Positions 12,531 through 22,980 of a stretch of DNA of 64,000 nt are shown here, piece after piece (the stretch's first letter is position 1; every line of letters starts with the position of its first letter). The stretch comes from Cycas panzhihuaensis (Eukaryota; Cycadophyta): positions 38,137,741-38,201,740 of the forward strand of contig CM041465.1 in NCBI GenBank assembly GCA_023213395.1, in the 5' to 3' direction. Under the pieces are notes generated by a model. That model saw only the letters and a program-made list of their open reading frames with translations, was not told the origin of the DNA and ran no database searches. Both the position numbers and the translations under genes were made by a program.

Positions 12531-13429
12531 TCTTAGAAGTGAGTCATTGCTTGTCTACTATAGATGCATCTCAATAGTCATCCATTATTAAATATTATGA
12601 CTGAGATTAAGTCCCAATGTTGATCTTCCATGTCTTCAACTACTCATGCTATATAATTTGGTCATTATCATCCACTTGGTATGTGGGTTTCTCATCAATT
12701 TCCTTAAAGTTGTATTCCATTATATAGTATTCTAGAGAAAATGTCTATAGTTATCCTTTTGGATCACTATTTGAAAGTGGTTTAGGTTTTGACCTACATT
12801 TATCTTCTAGTCTATTATTATGAATATTAAAGCAAATATGTGCTTTAAATTTTTTCCTTTATTTTTAGAAGCTATTTCAAAATTTTGCCAAGTCAATAGT
12901 GATAATCTTTCAAGATTATTAAACTAATCTGAAAATTAGTCCCCCGCCATTATGGATGAAAAGTATATTCATTTATTCTTTTAGTGTTATGCTCTAAAAT
13001 AACATTATATAATGTCATAACTGTTGTTTAAGATTTATCTCAAATTATGGAAAGCTCAGTACTCTTTCATGAGAAAATTGAATCTTGAATATTTTGCAAA
13101 GTTATTCCCAATATTTCCATTTAGATATATGGTTTTGAAACTAGATTAAAGATATATCATCTAGAGAAAGTGGAAATAATTATAACCAAGTTTCTACTTT
13201 TATTGTACTCTGTTTAAAAAATAGAATACAATTTTATAGATACATAAGCAGCTATACTTGTAAATTATGGCAACTTATTTCTTTAATCTTTTATTTGTTC
13301 CAACTCCTATTGACTATTTTGAATAATTATTTATAACTCTATTCTATATTGGTTAAGCATTTAGGATTACCTTGGTTATTTTTTCTTCTAACTATTGATT
13401 ACCTTCTTAAATTCAAATATAGCATCAAT

Positions 13430-13800
13430 AATAACTTATGTTATAGCAATAGTTTCTATTGTAATTTTTATCATAGTTATAGTTCTTGTTATAGTGATAA
13501 TAGCCTTTGTCACAAATTTCATCATAGTTCTTATCACAATTATGGTTATTGTTATAGAGGAAACGACATCTATTGTAGCTCCTATCGTAGTTATAATTCT
13601 TGTCGTAGTGGAAACAACCTCTGTCATAGCTCCTATCACAGTTAGAATAGTTTCTATTATAGTTGCAGTTTTTATTATAGTCATAATAGCCTTTGTCATA
13701 GCTCTCATCATAATTCCAACAACTTTTTTTATAGTTCTTACTATAATGGTAGCTCTTATTACAATGGTAACAACCTCTTCATGGACCATAGTGATCATTT
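13430..13800 (-). repeat. Degenerate minisatellite encoding Tyr/Asn/Asp-rich repeats
   Basis: On the minus strand one frame stays nearly open and reads repeats of about 16-20 residues such as NYDESYDKGYYDYNKN and NYDRSYNRC. The DNA repeat is an imperfect unit around CTATRAYARDRRYTATRA. It lies between the protease and RT pieces of gypsy K, so it was probably a low-complexity part of that polyprotein. Plus-strand frames over the same bases are shadows. Confidence 0.6.
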
Positions 13801-14213
13801 ATAAATCTTCATGAACTAGTGCATCCCACCATTCTTCTTTATCTTCATCATGAATTACTTATGTTTTGTAGCAATATTTTTTTATTATTCATTCATATGT
13901 ATCCTATAGCCAATGTAAAAGATAGCTAATAGATTATATATCATCTTAGAGCTTTAATTGGCCATTTTCATCTAGTTCATATTCCTTAGATCTTATCATA
14001 ATAATTTTTGTTTAATAAGCTAACTCAAAATAAGAAATGGCAATGACATGGTTTTTTATCGTGGCTAAAGATGAGACTTCATCATCCATGACCTTTTTGA
14101 TCTTTGGTCCTTCTATCATAAAATGCATTATAACTCATCTTCATCCATCAATAAACTTAAATATAAATTCTCCCCAGTCTTAGATTACTTTGGTAGCTAA
14201 TAATTAGGGTTAA

Positions 14214-14402
14214 TCAACTAATATTAAATATAACTGTATATGATTTCGTATTTATACTATTATAAAATCTTGAACTCCCTAATGCCATCCAAACTTTTTT
14301 AAGTAACATATTTACCCTTACTCCATCGTTTATAATTGTTTGATAAATAATCATTCCTTGTATCTTGATTAGAACTCTAGGATTAATGTCCCCTTTCTTC
14401 AA
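14214..14402 (-). pseudogene. Gypsy K protease fragment
   Basis: A 62-codon open frame on the minus strand. It contains IKIQGMIIYQTIINDGVRVNML, which lines up with retropepsin-like proteases of plant gypsy elements around the D-[ST]-G active site. Here the motif is NDGV: Asp and Gly are kept and the middle residue is lost. It sits about 300 bp downstream of the LTR-X primer site, leaving no room for a full gag. Confidence 0.5.
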
Positions 14403-14705
14403 GGCTTAGAGAATTAGAGTTTTAATTTATTCTAACATGTATTATTGAACAAAACCTCCCTCTTAACACTTGAAGTTAATTACAATAACTATTAAAGACT
14501 ATGCTTCAATCAAAACATCTAGTAATTTTTATACGTTTTGTTAAGCATTTAGAGCACTTAGAATATCTGGTTGCTTTATTTCTTCTTCCTAAAATGATAT
14601 CTTTCATAGACAACCTTATTTTGTCTTATTGATTGGTGTTGGATTTTCACTAATTATTTGTGTTACTTTTTATATATTAGGAATTTTGAATTCACTATGA
14701 TATTA

Positions 14706-15150
14706 TATTAAATTATCTAAATGTGTAGGAAGCATAATGATGAATCGTGAGGAATATATACACAAATATAAGATAAGATCAATATATATGAATATCAAAT
14801 ATTATCAAGTATTACCATAAGAGATCTTGAGATTTATACGTAGAAAACCCAAAAGGAAAAAACTAGGAGAGAAGGTTTAAGTGTTACTCCACTTTATTAG
14901 ATCTCTAAATGAACTCCTTTATTAAACTTTTCTCAAATTCTCAAGTGGTATATGAACATATTTATATATATAATCACCTCATAATGAACCTATTATATTT
15001 AAAAACCTTTTTATTTTCCAATCATATTTTACCATTACATCAACTAATCTGATTATGTATGTGGGACTCTTTCTTATTGTCTAATGATAACTTTGTCCTC
15101 TTGACCACTAATTAAATATTAGATGCTTGAAAAATTCATATACTCCAACA
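14706..15150 (-). repeat. LTR-X
   Basis: On the minus strand it starts TGTTGGAGTATATG directly after a purine tract (AAAGGGGGGG, 15151-15163 reversed). It ends before a decayed primer site (TAATATCATAGTG, 14691-14705 reversed). Its middle shares the ATAAATATG...ACCACTT block with LTR-A, LTR-B and LTR-H, so it belongs to the same superfamily. Confidence 0.65.
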
Positions 15151-15687
15151 CCCCCCCTTTAATATTTAATATTTTATAATCTGCAATCTTTATCTTTATG
15201 TCTTTGACTTCATTCTTTCTCTTAATGCTAGAACCTATAATCCTACACCAAAATCCCTAATCAAAATTGAATATGTAAATTGAATAACTATATCATTTAT
15301 AAATCAATTTGTATCACCTATTTTCATCATGTTGATCTCCTACAAGTAAATTTATCATGTGTTATATCAACCTATAATCAAATATATGAAATCAACCACT
15401 TGTAAAATCTTATAAACCATTATCAATCAAATAATAGATAACCACAATTTATGAATCTCAACTCTATCATGATATATAAAGTTTTTCTCCTTATCAACTT
15501 CATATCTTCACCTATAAAGCTATAACAACTCAACATTTTTAATTATATCATCTCAGAATCTTATGAATAAAAATGATTATTGATTTCTATATAAAACAAC
15601 AACTATCTATAAAAAAACATGGGTAATTAGCTTTTAAACTCACTAGTTCTATAGGAAGTGTTTCTTATATATGGTTTACCAACGTAT
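15151..15687 (-). other. Tail-X with polypurine tract (composite B flank)
   Basis: Non-coding 3' tail read on the minus strand, ending in the purine tract before LTR-X. It is homologous over its length to 44745-45264 beside composite D and partly to 57175-57709 before LTR-H. In both B and D it joins the outer edge of LTR-A at the same point. Confidence 0.65.
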
Positions 15688-16174
15688 TATTAAAACCTAT
15701 GATAATCATATATATGTAATATTTACTCTATATGATGTACACATACACCATCCCAATATTTGCATACATAAAGATATATGAGATGAACACATATCTATGT
15801 TATCATATTATTGGTTGATGTAAAAGCTTACATCATATAATAGGCTACACATAAGGTGAATCATATTACAAATATGTACACATACCACTTAAGAACTTGT
15901 AAAAGGTTGAAGACCTAGAGATGTAATCATTATGATTACAAGGAGTGTAAACTCTACCTTCTCCTATGGTTTTTCCTATATACAGTTTTCCATGTATAAA
16001 TCTTGGTGTCTATCTCTTGTGGTGAATGATGCATATTTAATGAATGATCTTGATAATGCTATGATGATTTGATGAATACTTGATGCATAATTTATATATT
16101 TAATATTTACTTTACATGTTACTTTACTTGTGTATATATCTCATGAGATAATTCTATTATTATATATTTTAACA
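15688..16174 (+). repeat. LTR-A of composite B (487 bp)
   Basis: Starts TATTAAAACCTATG (decayed TG) and ends TTTTAACA directly before the primer site. The counterpart in copy D (44259-44744) is 486 bp and ends TTTTAATA. Confidence 0.75.
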
Positions 16175-16187
16175 TGGTATCAAAGCA
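16175..16187 (+). other. Primer-binding site of composite B
   Basis: TGGTATCAAAGCA immediately after LTR-A, a one-base variant of the initiator Met-tRNA complement. Confidence 0.8.
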
Positions 16188-18039
16188 ATTCTAATTTATA
16201 TTTTTTATATAGTTTTAGAGCCATAATTATAAGATCTTATGTAGTAGATAGACTATGAGTCAGTATAGGTTGTGACAAATCCATGATAACAACTAGATAT
16301 GAAGTATATTTATTGAGCCAAAAGTTTAAATATGATAGTGTTATGGCATTGATCCAGTCACATACATGACAGGTGAAGTGGATACTAATGGTATTTTGAT
16401 ATGTTACTTTTATTGCAAATAATCTTTTACCATGTAGTGCACATATTCTAGGATATATAAGTACAAAATTCATTCCACACAATATGATAATTACTAGTTC
16501 ATAGTGAAGGTTTTTGTGAGTATCCCCTTAATAGATTTGTTATTACTTATGAACCGTTTTGGAGGCTTTTGTGAGCATCTCACTATAAAATTCACTACTA
16601 AAATGACTCACACTATTAGTAACTTATAGTAGGAAGTAGCCTATTTGTCAACAGGAAGCATGTTAATAGGTATGAAAGAAGATATTATTACTAGTACACT
16701 AGGAAGGTGTATGCATTTTAGTATAGTAGTATATTATGTTTATATGGCATATGAAAGAGATTTAATAGTGGCATCATTATTATATTAACAAATTACATAT
16801 TCAAGAGATGAATTTTAATGCATATAGTGACATGAAAAAAGATTTACAATTACATGAATATTAAGGGCATAAATGGTGGAAAATTATATTTTAAAAAATT
16901 GATGGATATGAAATATATTTGAGGGCATTACAAATAAAGGGCACATTATAAGTTGTTGATAGTTATATGAGGGCATAATTTACATTACATGAAAAGAAAT
17001 TTATATGGCATATATGGACTAGGTTAATAAAATATTGAGATACTGTTTATTTACTAGATTTGATGATGACAACCTTGCGGCCATAAAATGTTAATGTCAT
17101 GTTGGTTTCATATTATTATAGAATAATATATAGGGATATCATATTACTATGTTTTTGAATGGCATGAAATAAGACATCTTATATGATTTGATTATAGGAT
17201 GAAATAATATATTATGGTGAAACCCTAAGTCAACTCCATAGTTACAAGGATTTACAAACCACCATTGAACACCCTTGTGCAACACTCGCCATCATACTTA
17301 GACTAAGAAAGAACATGGCTAACACACCATAATATAGTTTAGAATTACACGCAGGTCTCGTGGAAGGTTTTTGGCTATTATAGCCATGTCCATAACAACA
17401 TTGCTATTGCACATCATGTAAAGGAGAGGTCTACCATAAAAATGGTGCCATGTAGAGTAGAACACACCCTTGCCTAGATTAGAACACCCATCACAGATCC
17501 AGCCATTTGTTATTTACCTCTGCATAGAGTGCTATTTAGTTGCATCCCATAGCCTTACCCTTATGACACAAAAAACCTATAAAGATTTATATGAATCTAC
17601 CATTTAAAATTATACATATAAAATCACACCATAATTTGGAGAAATTTCTACATTAATTGGAAGTTGTAGAGTATGAGAGTGTATAGATAATTCATTTTTT
17701 TATGAAGTATTTTTTTGATACCATATAAATTTTTACGTTTATTTTGACAAATTTAATTGATTTGGATAATCATTTTAGATCTACAGAGCCCCTTAATAAG
17801 TTAATAGGTGGTCATCTATAAAGGCCATATGATTGGAGGCTAAACAACAAAGGGGTAAAGTAATTTTCAAAGGATTTCTCATTTTTTTTTATGACACACT
17901 GATATTTTTTTTAGTATATCTCATCACTTGTATGCTAGATTCAAGTGCCATCAATTACATTTGAAAGAGAACTTTGAGATAATCAAAATGAATGGTTGTA
18001 TGATATGTTTTAAATTGTAGATGACATAGAAAATTAAGG
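16188..18039 (+). other. Non-coding spacer of composite B
   Basis: About 1.85 kb with no recognisable protein in either direction. The whole stretch is homologous, inverted, to 42341-44244 in copy D. A short block near 17925-18000 also recurs near 56160-56260. It occupies the place where gag would be expected. Confidence 0.6.
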
Positions 18040-19396
18040 GTAAAACCTAAAGTAGACTTCTTATCATCTACACTACCTACCCTCTTTAAGTTTGTATATT
18101 TAATTAACCTATAATCCACTAATGACCTATAATGTAGACCATACCTACTAGTTCCTCTCAGATACCTTAAATCCTTTTTATTACTTGCTAATGTTTTACC
18201 TTATGCTCATACATAAACCTAGAAACCATACTAATTATACACATAATATATGGTTGAGTTGAATTCAAGTAAATAAGGCTTCCAAACAACTGCTTGTAAG
18301 TGTAGGGTCAATTGGTTTAGACTCCTCAAACTTAGATAATTTTAACCCAATGTCTATTGGTGTTACAAGTGGCTTGTAATTGTCTATGTTAAATTTATGC
18401 AATATATCTAATGTGTATTTCCTTCATGATATAAATATCCCCTTTTCATCCTATGACACTTCAATACCTGAAAAATAATACATAAGTTCTAAATTTATCA
18501 TTTCAAACTCTTTGTATATATCTTTCTTAAATTTTTGGGATAAGTAATCATAATTCCTACTATATACTAGGTTATTCACATATAAGCATGTAATCAATAT
18601 TAAGCTTTCTTGTGACTTTATATACAAGTTGAGGTTTGATTAGCTCCTTAGGTACCCTTTATCCTTAAAGTACTTATCAATGTTAGAGTATCATACTCTA
18701 GGTACTTGTTTAAGTCCATATAAGACCTTTTTAAGTTTATAGACCTTGTCTTCTTTTCCTTTTACTTCAAGACCCTTAAATTATTAGACATATATCTCTT
18801 TAATAACATATCCACTTAGGAAGGCACTCTTCACATCCATCTAATGGATTGCCCAACCTTGTTGTGCAACTAATTCCATAATTAATATAATTATTTCCAT
18901 CCTTTCAACTGGTGTAAATGTTTCATTATAGTATATGCCCTTAATTTGAGCATAGCCCTTTACAACTAATTGTATCTTGTATTTATTAATGGAACCATTT
19001 GACTTATACTTGGTCTTGTAGACTCATTTTATTCGAACGATATTTTTTCTTATTGTCAAATCAACTATCTTCTAAGTGTCATTCTTTATTAAGGCATTAT
19101 ATTATTCCTTCATTGAATTTTTCCATTCAACTTGGCTATTTACCTCTTCAAAATTTTGAGCCTCATTTAACTCCATAGTTTGAGTCACTAGTGTGAAATT
19201 TACCCTTCGAGATCTTATAGTTCTTCTCTTAAAGTTTGTGTCTAAAATATTTTAAGGGTTACGACCCCTTTAGACCTATTTCTACTACCATGTTTTATTA
19301 AGAGATGTAGGGATTAATAAGTTGCTTTCTTATCCCATAATGCCTATAATAGTTTTAGAATTTATTCAAAATAAATTATTCCCCATTATCTATTCT
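18040..19396 (-). pseudogene. pol: Antisense copia RT-RNaseH fragment in composite B
   Basis: On the minus strand this reads the end of integrase, a deletion, then copia RT and the start of RNase H (GSVDDKKSTLG near 18050), where pol is cut off. Motifs include YTPVERME-like and VYKLKKVLYGLKQVP stretches. The catalytic motif is YVNN at 18571-18582 (minus strand), with both Asp changed to Asn. The double stop in integrase (19295-19300, reversed) is shared with copies D and E. Compared with D it lacks several hundred bases of the integrase C-terminal part. The frame is antisense to the surrounding LTRs. Confidence 0.8.
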
Positions 19397-19401
19397 AAGG
19401 G
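19397..19401. other. Target-site duplication of Copia-C, left
   Basis: AAGGG directly before the TGTTAGG start of the 5' LTR. The identical 5 bp follows the 3' LTR at 26647-26651. Confidence 0.88.
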
Positions 19402-19836
19402 TGTTAGGATGTTAGATGATATAATGTAAACTTTATGTTTCTTTATGTTATTATTTAGTCACATGTCTAATATGTAATTTAAGTGATTATAATGTTTTAA
19501 ACTTAGGATTATTTTATTAATTTATGGATGGTCGTTGAAATGCGGAACTGCATTCTAATGAACCTCCTTAATATTTATTCATCTCATAGATTTATAGAGA
19601 TGGTTCCAAGAATCTAGGAGGGATGTCCAAATGCCTATTTAAAGGCTGGTTTTGTGTTGGTGGTTTTGTATCATGGTTTTAATTCTTTATTAATAAATTA
19701 GATTTAGGAGGTGGTTTTTCTTTCCTAGAAGGGGTTTTCCACCTGTCAAATAATGTGTACTTATGCAATGTTATTTCCTATTATTACTTGCATATTTAGA
19801 TCCTATTAATGCTGTACATGTGTCTCTTCTCTCACA
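19402..19836 (+). repeat. Copia-C 5' LTR (435 bp)
   Basis: TGTTAGG...CTCACA termini. A TATTTAAAG box is at 19636-19644. It ends one base before the primer site. Confidence 0.93.
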
Positions 19837-20706
19837 TGGTATGAGAGCCATAAAATCTGCTTATGTCACCACAGGGAATATTGAGCGGTTTGAAAATTGC
19901 TTCTACAATAACATACCTTCTTTTTCTTAAACCAAAACAAAACATGTGATTCACGAAGGCTTTACCATCTTTGACTATAGTAGTAGTGGAAAGACGATGC
20001 ATTGGTCCAACATATATGTGTGTTAGTTGGGCACTCTTCCATCCATCCCTACTTTCTAATAACCGAGTTGATGTAGTTCCTGCAACAAGTTTGTCTGGAG
20101 AAAGAAGAGCCAAATCGTCACCCATAACCATGGGGCTACTCACCTTCACCACACTCTCATCCTTCCCATCTAAACTGGTCTTCAATAAGGCACTATGACA
20201 CATATTATTAGGAGGTTTTTCAGTTCCTAAATGCAGAAGAAGAACCCTTTGTGATTGAGCCCTGCGGCTCATGCCTGGAACTGTGCTAAACGTTCATGAA
20301 TAGAATCTTCTTGGTCTACTACACAACTAAAGAGACATGCGAAGATGAGTTTGAGTACGGGTCTGGTTATCAATTTGAGTGCTAGCACTAGGATCCCTAC
20401 ATAAGGATATATAGGGTTCCAAACAAAGGGGATGAGGAGAAAAGTAACATCTCTAAACTTCTGTCTTACACCATCTTTGACGAGGATGAGACCCCCAACA
20501 CCATTGTAGACCTGCAACAAGAACGAACAGAGCACCGACCTACAGAAACGATATGCCATATGCCTGAAGATTGGATTGTAGAAGGAGATAACCCTCGCTG
20601 CCATGGAGATAACCAGATCGAAGACGTTGCCACCATTAAAGCAACAAAGACGAGTCGAAGAGCTAGGCAGGGTTTCGTCGCCTAACCCCCCCCCCCCGGA
20701 CCTCAA
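19832..20706 (-). CDS. Two adjacent antisense ORFs in the Copia-C leader, unknown function
   Basis: Minus-strand open frames of 145 codons (20706-20269) and 146 codons (20272-19832) overlap by ATGA, the stop of the first lying over the start of the second. They could be one frame split by a frameshift. The first has a hydrophobic stretch ([13 protein letters not shown], then [11 protein letters not shown]) that could be a membrane segment. The second starts MSRRAQSQ and runs through the primer site into the LTR edge. The segment is visibly richer in G+C and CpG than the rest of the window, especially at 20580-20700. I do not recognise the proteins. It may be a captured host fragment or an antisense extra ORF; coding status is unproven. 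Confidence 0.35.
19837..19849 (+). other. Primer-binding site of Copia-C
   Basis: TGGTATGAGAGCC, one mismatch from the initiator Met-tRNA complement, directly abutting the 5' LTR. Confidence 0.88.
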
Positions 20707-20790
20707 GTCACTTTGAAATTCAATTTTGTGTTATAAAACAAAACATTCCGTTAGGTCCGCGCACTCAACTTTTAATTCCTTTTATTCACG

Positions 20791-20952
<162 letters not shown>

Positions 20953-20979
20953 AAAACAATGTTATAACCCTTACGATTA

Positions 20980-21932
20980 AATTTTAATTAATGACGCCCC
21001 CTTTTTTATACTTTAATTTAAATAAAAACAAAACCCCTCCCTTGTTTATTATACTTTAATAAATCCTAAACCCCCCTTTTTACTTATTACTTTTTTAATT
21101 TAAATTTAATCTCTTATCATTTTTTTTATACAATTAAATTACACCCCCTTAATCTCTATTATAAACTGTAGCGACTCCCATACTTTATGTAATTTCTTTC
21201 ATTATAATTAGTACATAAACAAACCCTCCTATCACTACATTCTAATGTTTAAATCACTTCAAACTAACATAGTTCATTTTAGGCAAATTGAAATTAATCT
21301 TTTCCCTATTATATTTAATTTATAAATCAACTTCATTCATTATTATTATTATTTTTTTATTACATTTATTATTAGTCCCTCCCAACACTTTATTATTGAT
21401 TTATAAATTAACATTTTCCCTCCCTTCCACACTTAATTTATAGATTTTAATTATGCCATTTAATCTTTAAAAATTACATATCTATTTCTTAAAATAAAAA
21501 GGGAAACTAAATACTTTAGTTATAAAGTTTTTTTTTAAGTAAAATACTTACTTTGTTAAGGGGAACTGTTTATTTTTCAATTAAAGGAGATTTTTTATTT
21601 TGAAAAGGGATAGTTTCTTTCTATAAAAAAGGGGATTGTTTATTAAATAGGGACTTTTCATTTGTTTAGAATAAGGGAAACTAATTTATTTATCAAAGGG
21701 GGACTATTTCTAAAAAAGAACTGTTTATCAAAAGGGACTGCTTAAGGCAACATTTTAAGAAGTCGTTTGTTTATTCAATCTGTTTATAAACACATGATTT
21801 TTTTCTTAAATATAATTAATGCATACTAGAATGCCTTCTTGACTTATATCTGTTAACATGATTAGTACCTTTTACTAAGTGATTATTTTTCCAATCATCT
21901 TCAATCTACAATCAAACCTCAACACTCCCAAT
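20980..21932 (+). other. AT-rich leader of Copia-C with pyrimidine and purine boxes
   Basis: No coding sequence seen. The left half (about 20994-21240) repeats C-rich boxes such as CCCCCTTTTTTATACTTTAAT. The right part (about 21490-21750) repeats about ten degenerate purine boxes such as AAGGGGAACTGTTTAT at 20-30 bp intervals, which resemble the element's own polypurine tract. Confidence 0.55.
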
Positions 21933-22980
21933 ATGGCATTAATGCCAGGGACAACCACCTGCGTTCCAATTCCAGTATTAACCAGATCAAACTATGCCTA
22001 CTGGAGGAACCGCATACCCATTAGCTCAAACAGGAAAAGATATGGCGATATGTGACAGGTGAATTTTAAAAACTAAAAGCAGATGCTACTGAGAGTCTTA
22101 TGGTATATCTGATGAACTCAGATGCCATCTTAGGCACCATATTAAACTCACTCTCACTAGAAATCAGTCGGCAGTTTTCTGAGAAAGATGACTTAGCCAC
22201 TGTCTAGAAATACTTGCAAGAAAAATATGACAAGGTTGATACACATCAAGTGGCTGTCCTAGAACAACAATTGTATAACTTGACTTTTGACGAATTTTTA
22301 AATGTTGAGTATTTTTTAACTAAAATTCAATCAATTAATAAAGATCTAGATAACTGTATCAAATCTAAAACCAAAGAAGGTGATGTTGAAAAAATAACTA
22401 CACATGTTATAGACGATAATACGCTCGTACATCTTGCAGTAAACAAACTACCAATACACTTTAATCTCTTCAAAACTGCCAGACAATAAGCTGGCAACCC
22501 ACCTATAACATTCAATCAGTTGACAAACCAGTTGATTGAACATCAGACAATGTTAATTCAAACAGGTGCATTAAAGATCTTTCATAGGCTTTGTTTTCTA
22601 AAATTAAGCTACAATTTAAAAACAAACAATAGAACAACAATTTTAATAATAATCTAAAATTTCAGAAACCTCATAGAGGTTCATCATCTAATTCACAAAA
22701 CAATGTTAAATATTCTGGTCCAACTAAACACCAGAATACTTCTAATTAATTCTTTTCTAATAGGAATAATGCAACTTCTTCTCAGAATATTGGTTGTGCC
22801 CATTGTCATAAAAGAGGCCACACTATTGATGTTTATAGAAGTAGAATAGCTTCGGAAGCATGGAAAGCTTCAAAGGGATTGCAAAATAAACCTCAATCCC
22901 ATTCTCAATCATGACCCCAAAATCATCAATCTCATAATCATTCTTTAGCAACAACAACTTCTGCATTTGTTACTCCTTCA
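21933..22980 (+). pseudogene. gag: Copia-C gag pseudogene
   Basis: Starts at the ATG of MALMPGTTTCVPIPVL (21933), followed by SNYAYWRNRI, a pattern typical of copia gag N-termini. Frameshifts follow soon after. An open piece at 22214-22489 contains the UBN2-like YDKVDTHQVAVLEQQLYNL. The nucleocapsid knuckle CAHCHKRGHTIDVY (22795-22836) has CX2CX4H but the last Cys is Tyr. It would have formed the virus-like particle. Confidence 0.82.

Larger units (their letters stand above)
11060..14705 (-). mobile_element. Gypsy K: decayed Ty3/gypsy element, minus strand
   Basis: Minus-strand Ty3/gypsy remnant with protease, a low-complexity Tyr/Asn-rich region, RT and RNase H in order. Integrase and the 3' end are missing; the Copia-2 LTR abuts it at 11059. 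RT motifs (LGEYPIDLIEDAKLVW, KDHLGNLRIIFK, CLNLEKC) resemble the Tat/Athila side of plant gypsy, but assignment needs a tree. It may use LTR-X (14706-15150) as its 5' LTR. Confidence 0.75.

Noticed and set aside
13349-13814. Plus-strand frames over the Tyr/Asn repeat (Ile/Val-rich, membrane-like)
   Set aside because: Shadow of the minus-strand low-complexity frame; hydrophobicity follows from the complement of Tyr/Asn/Asp codons.
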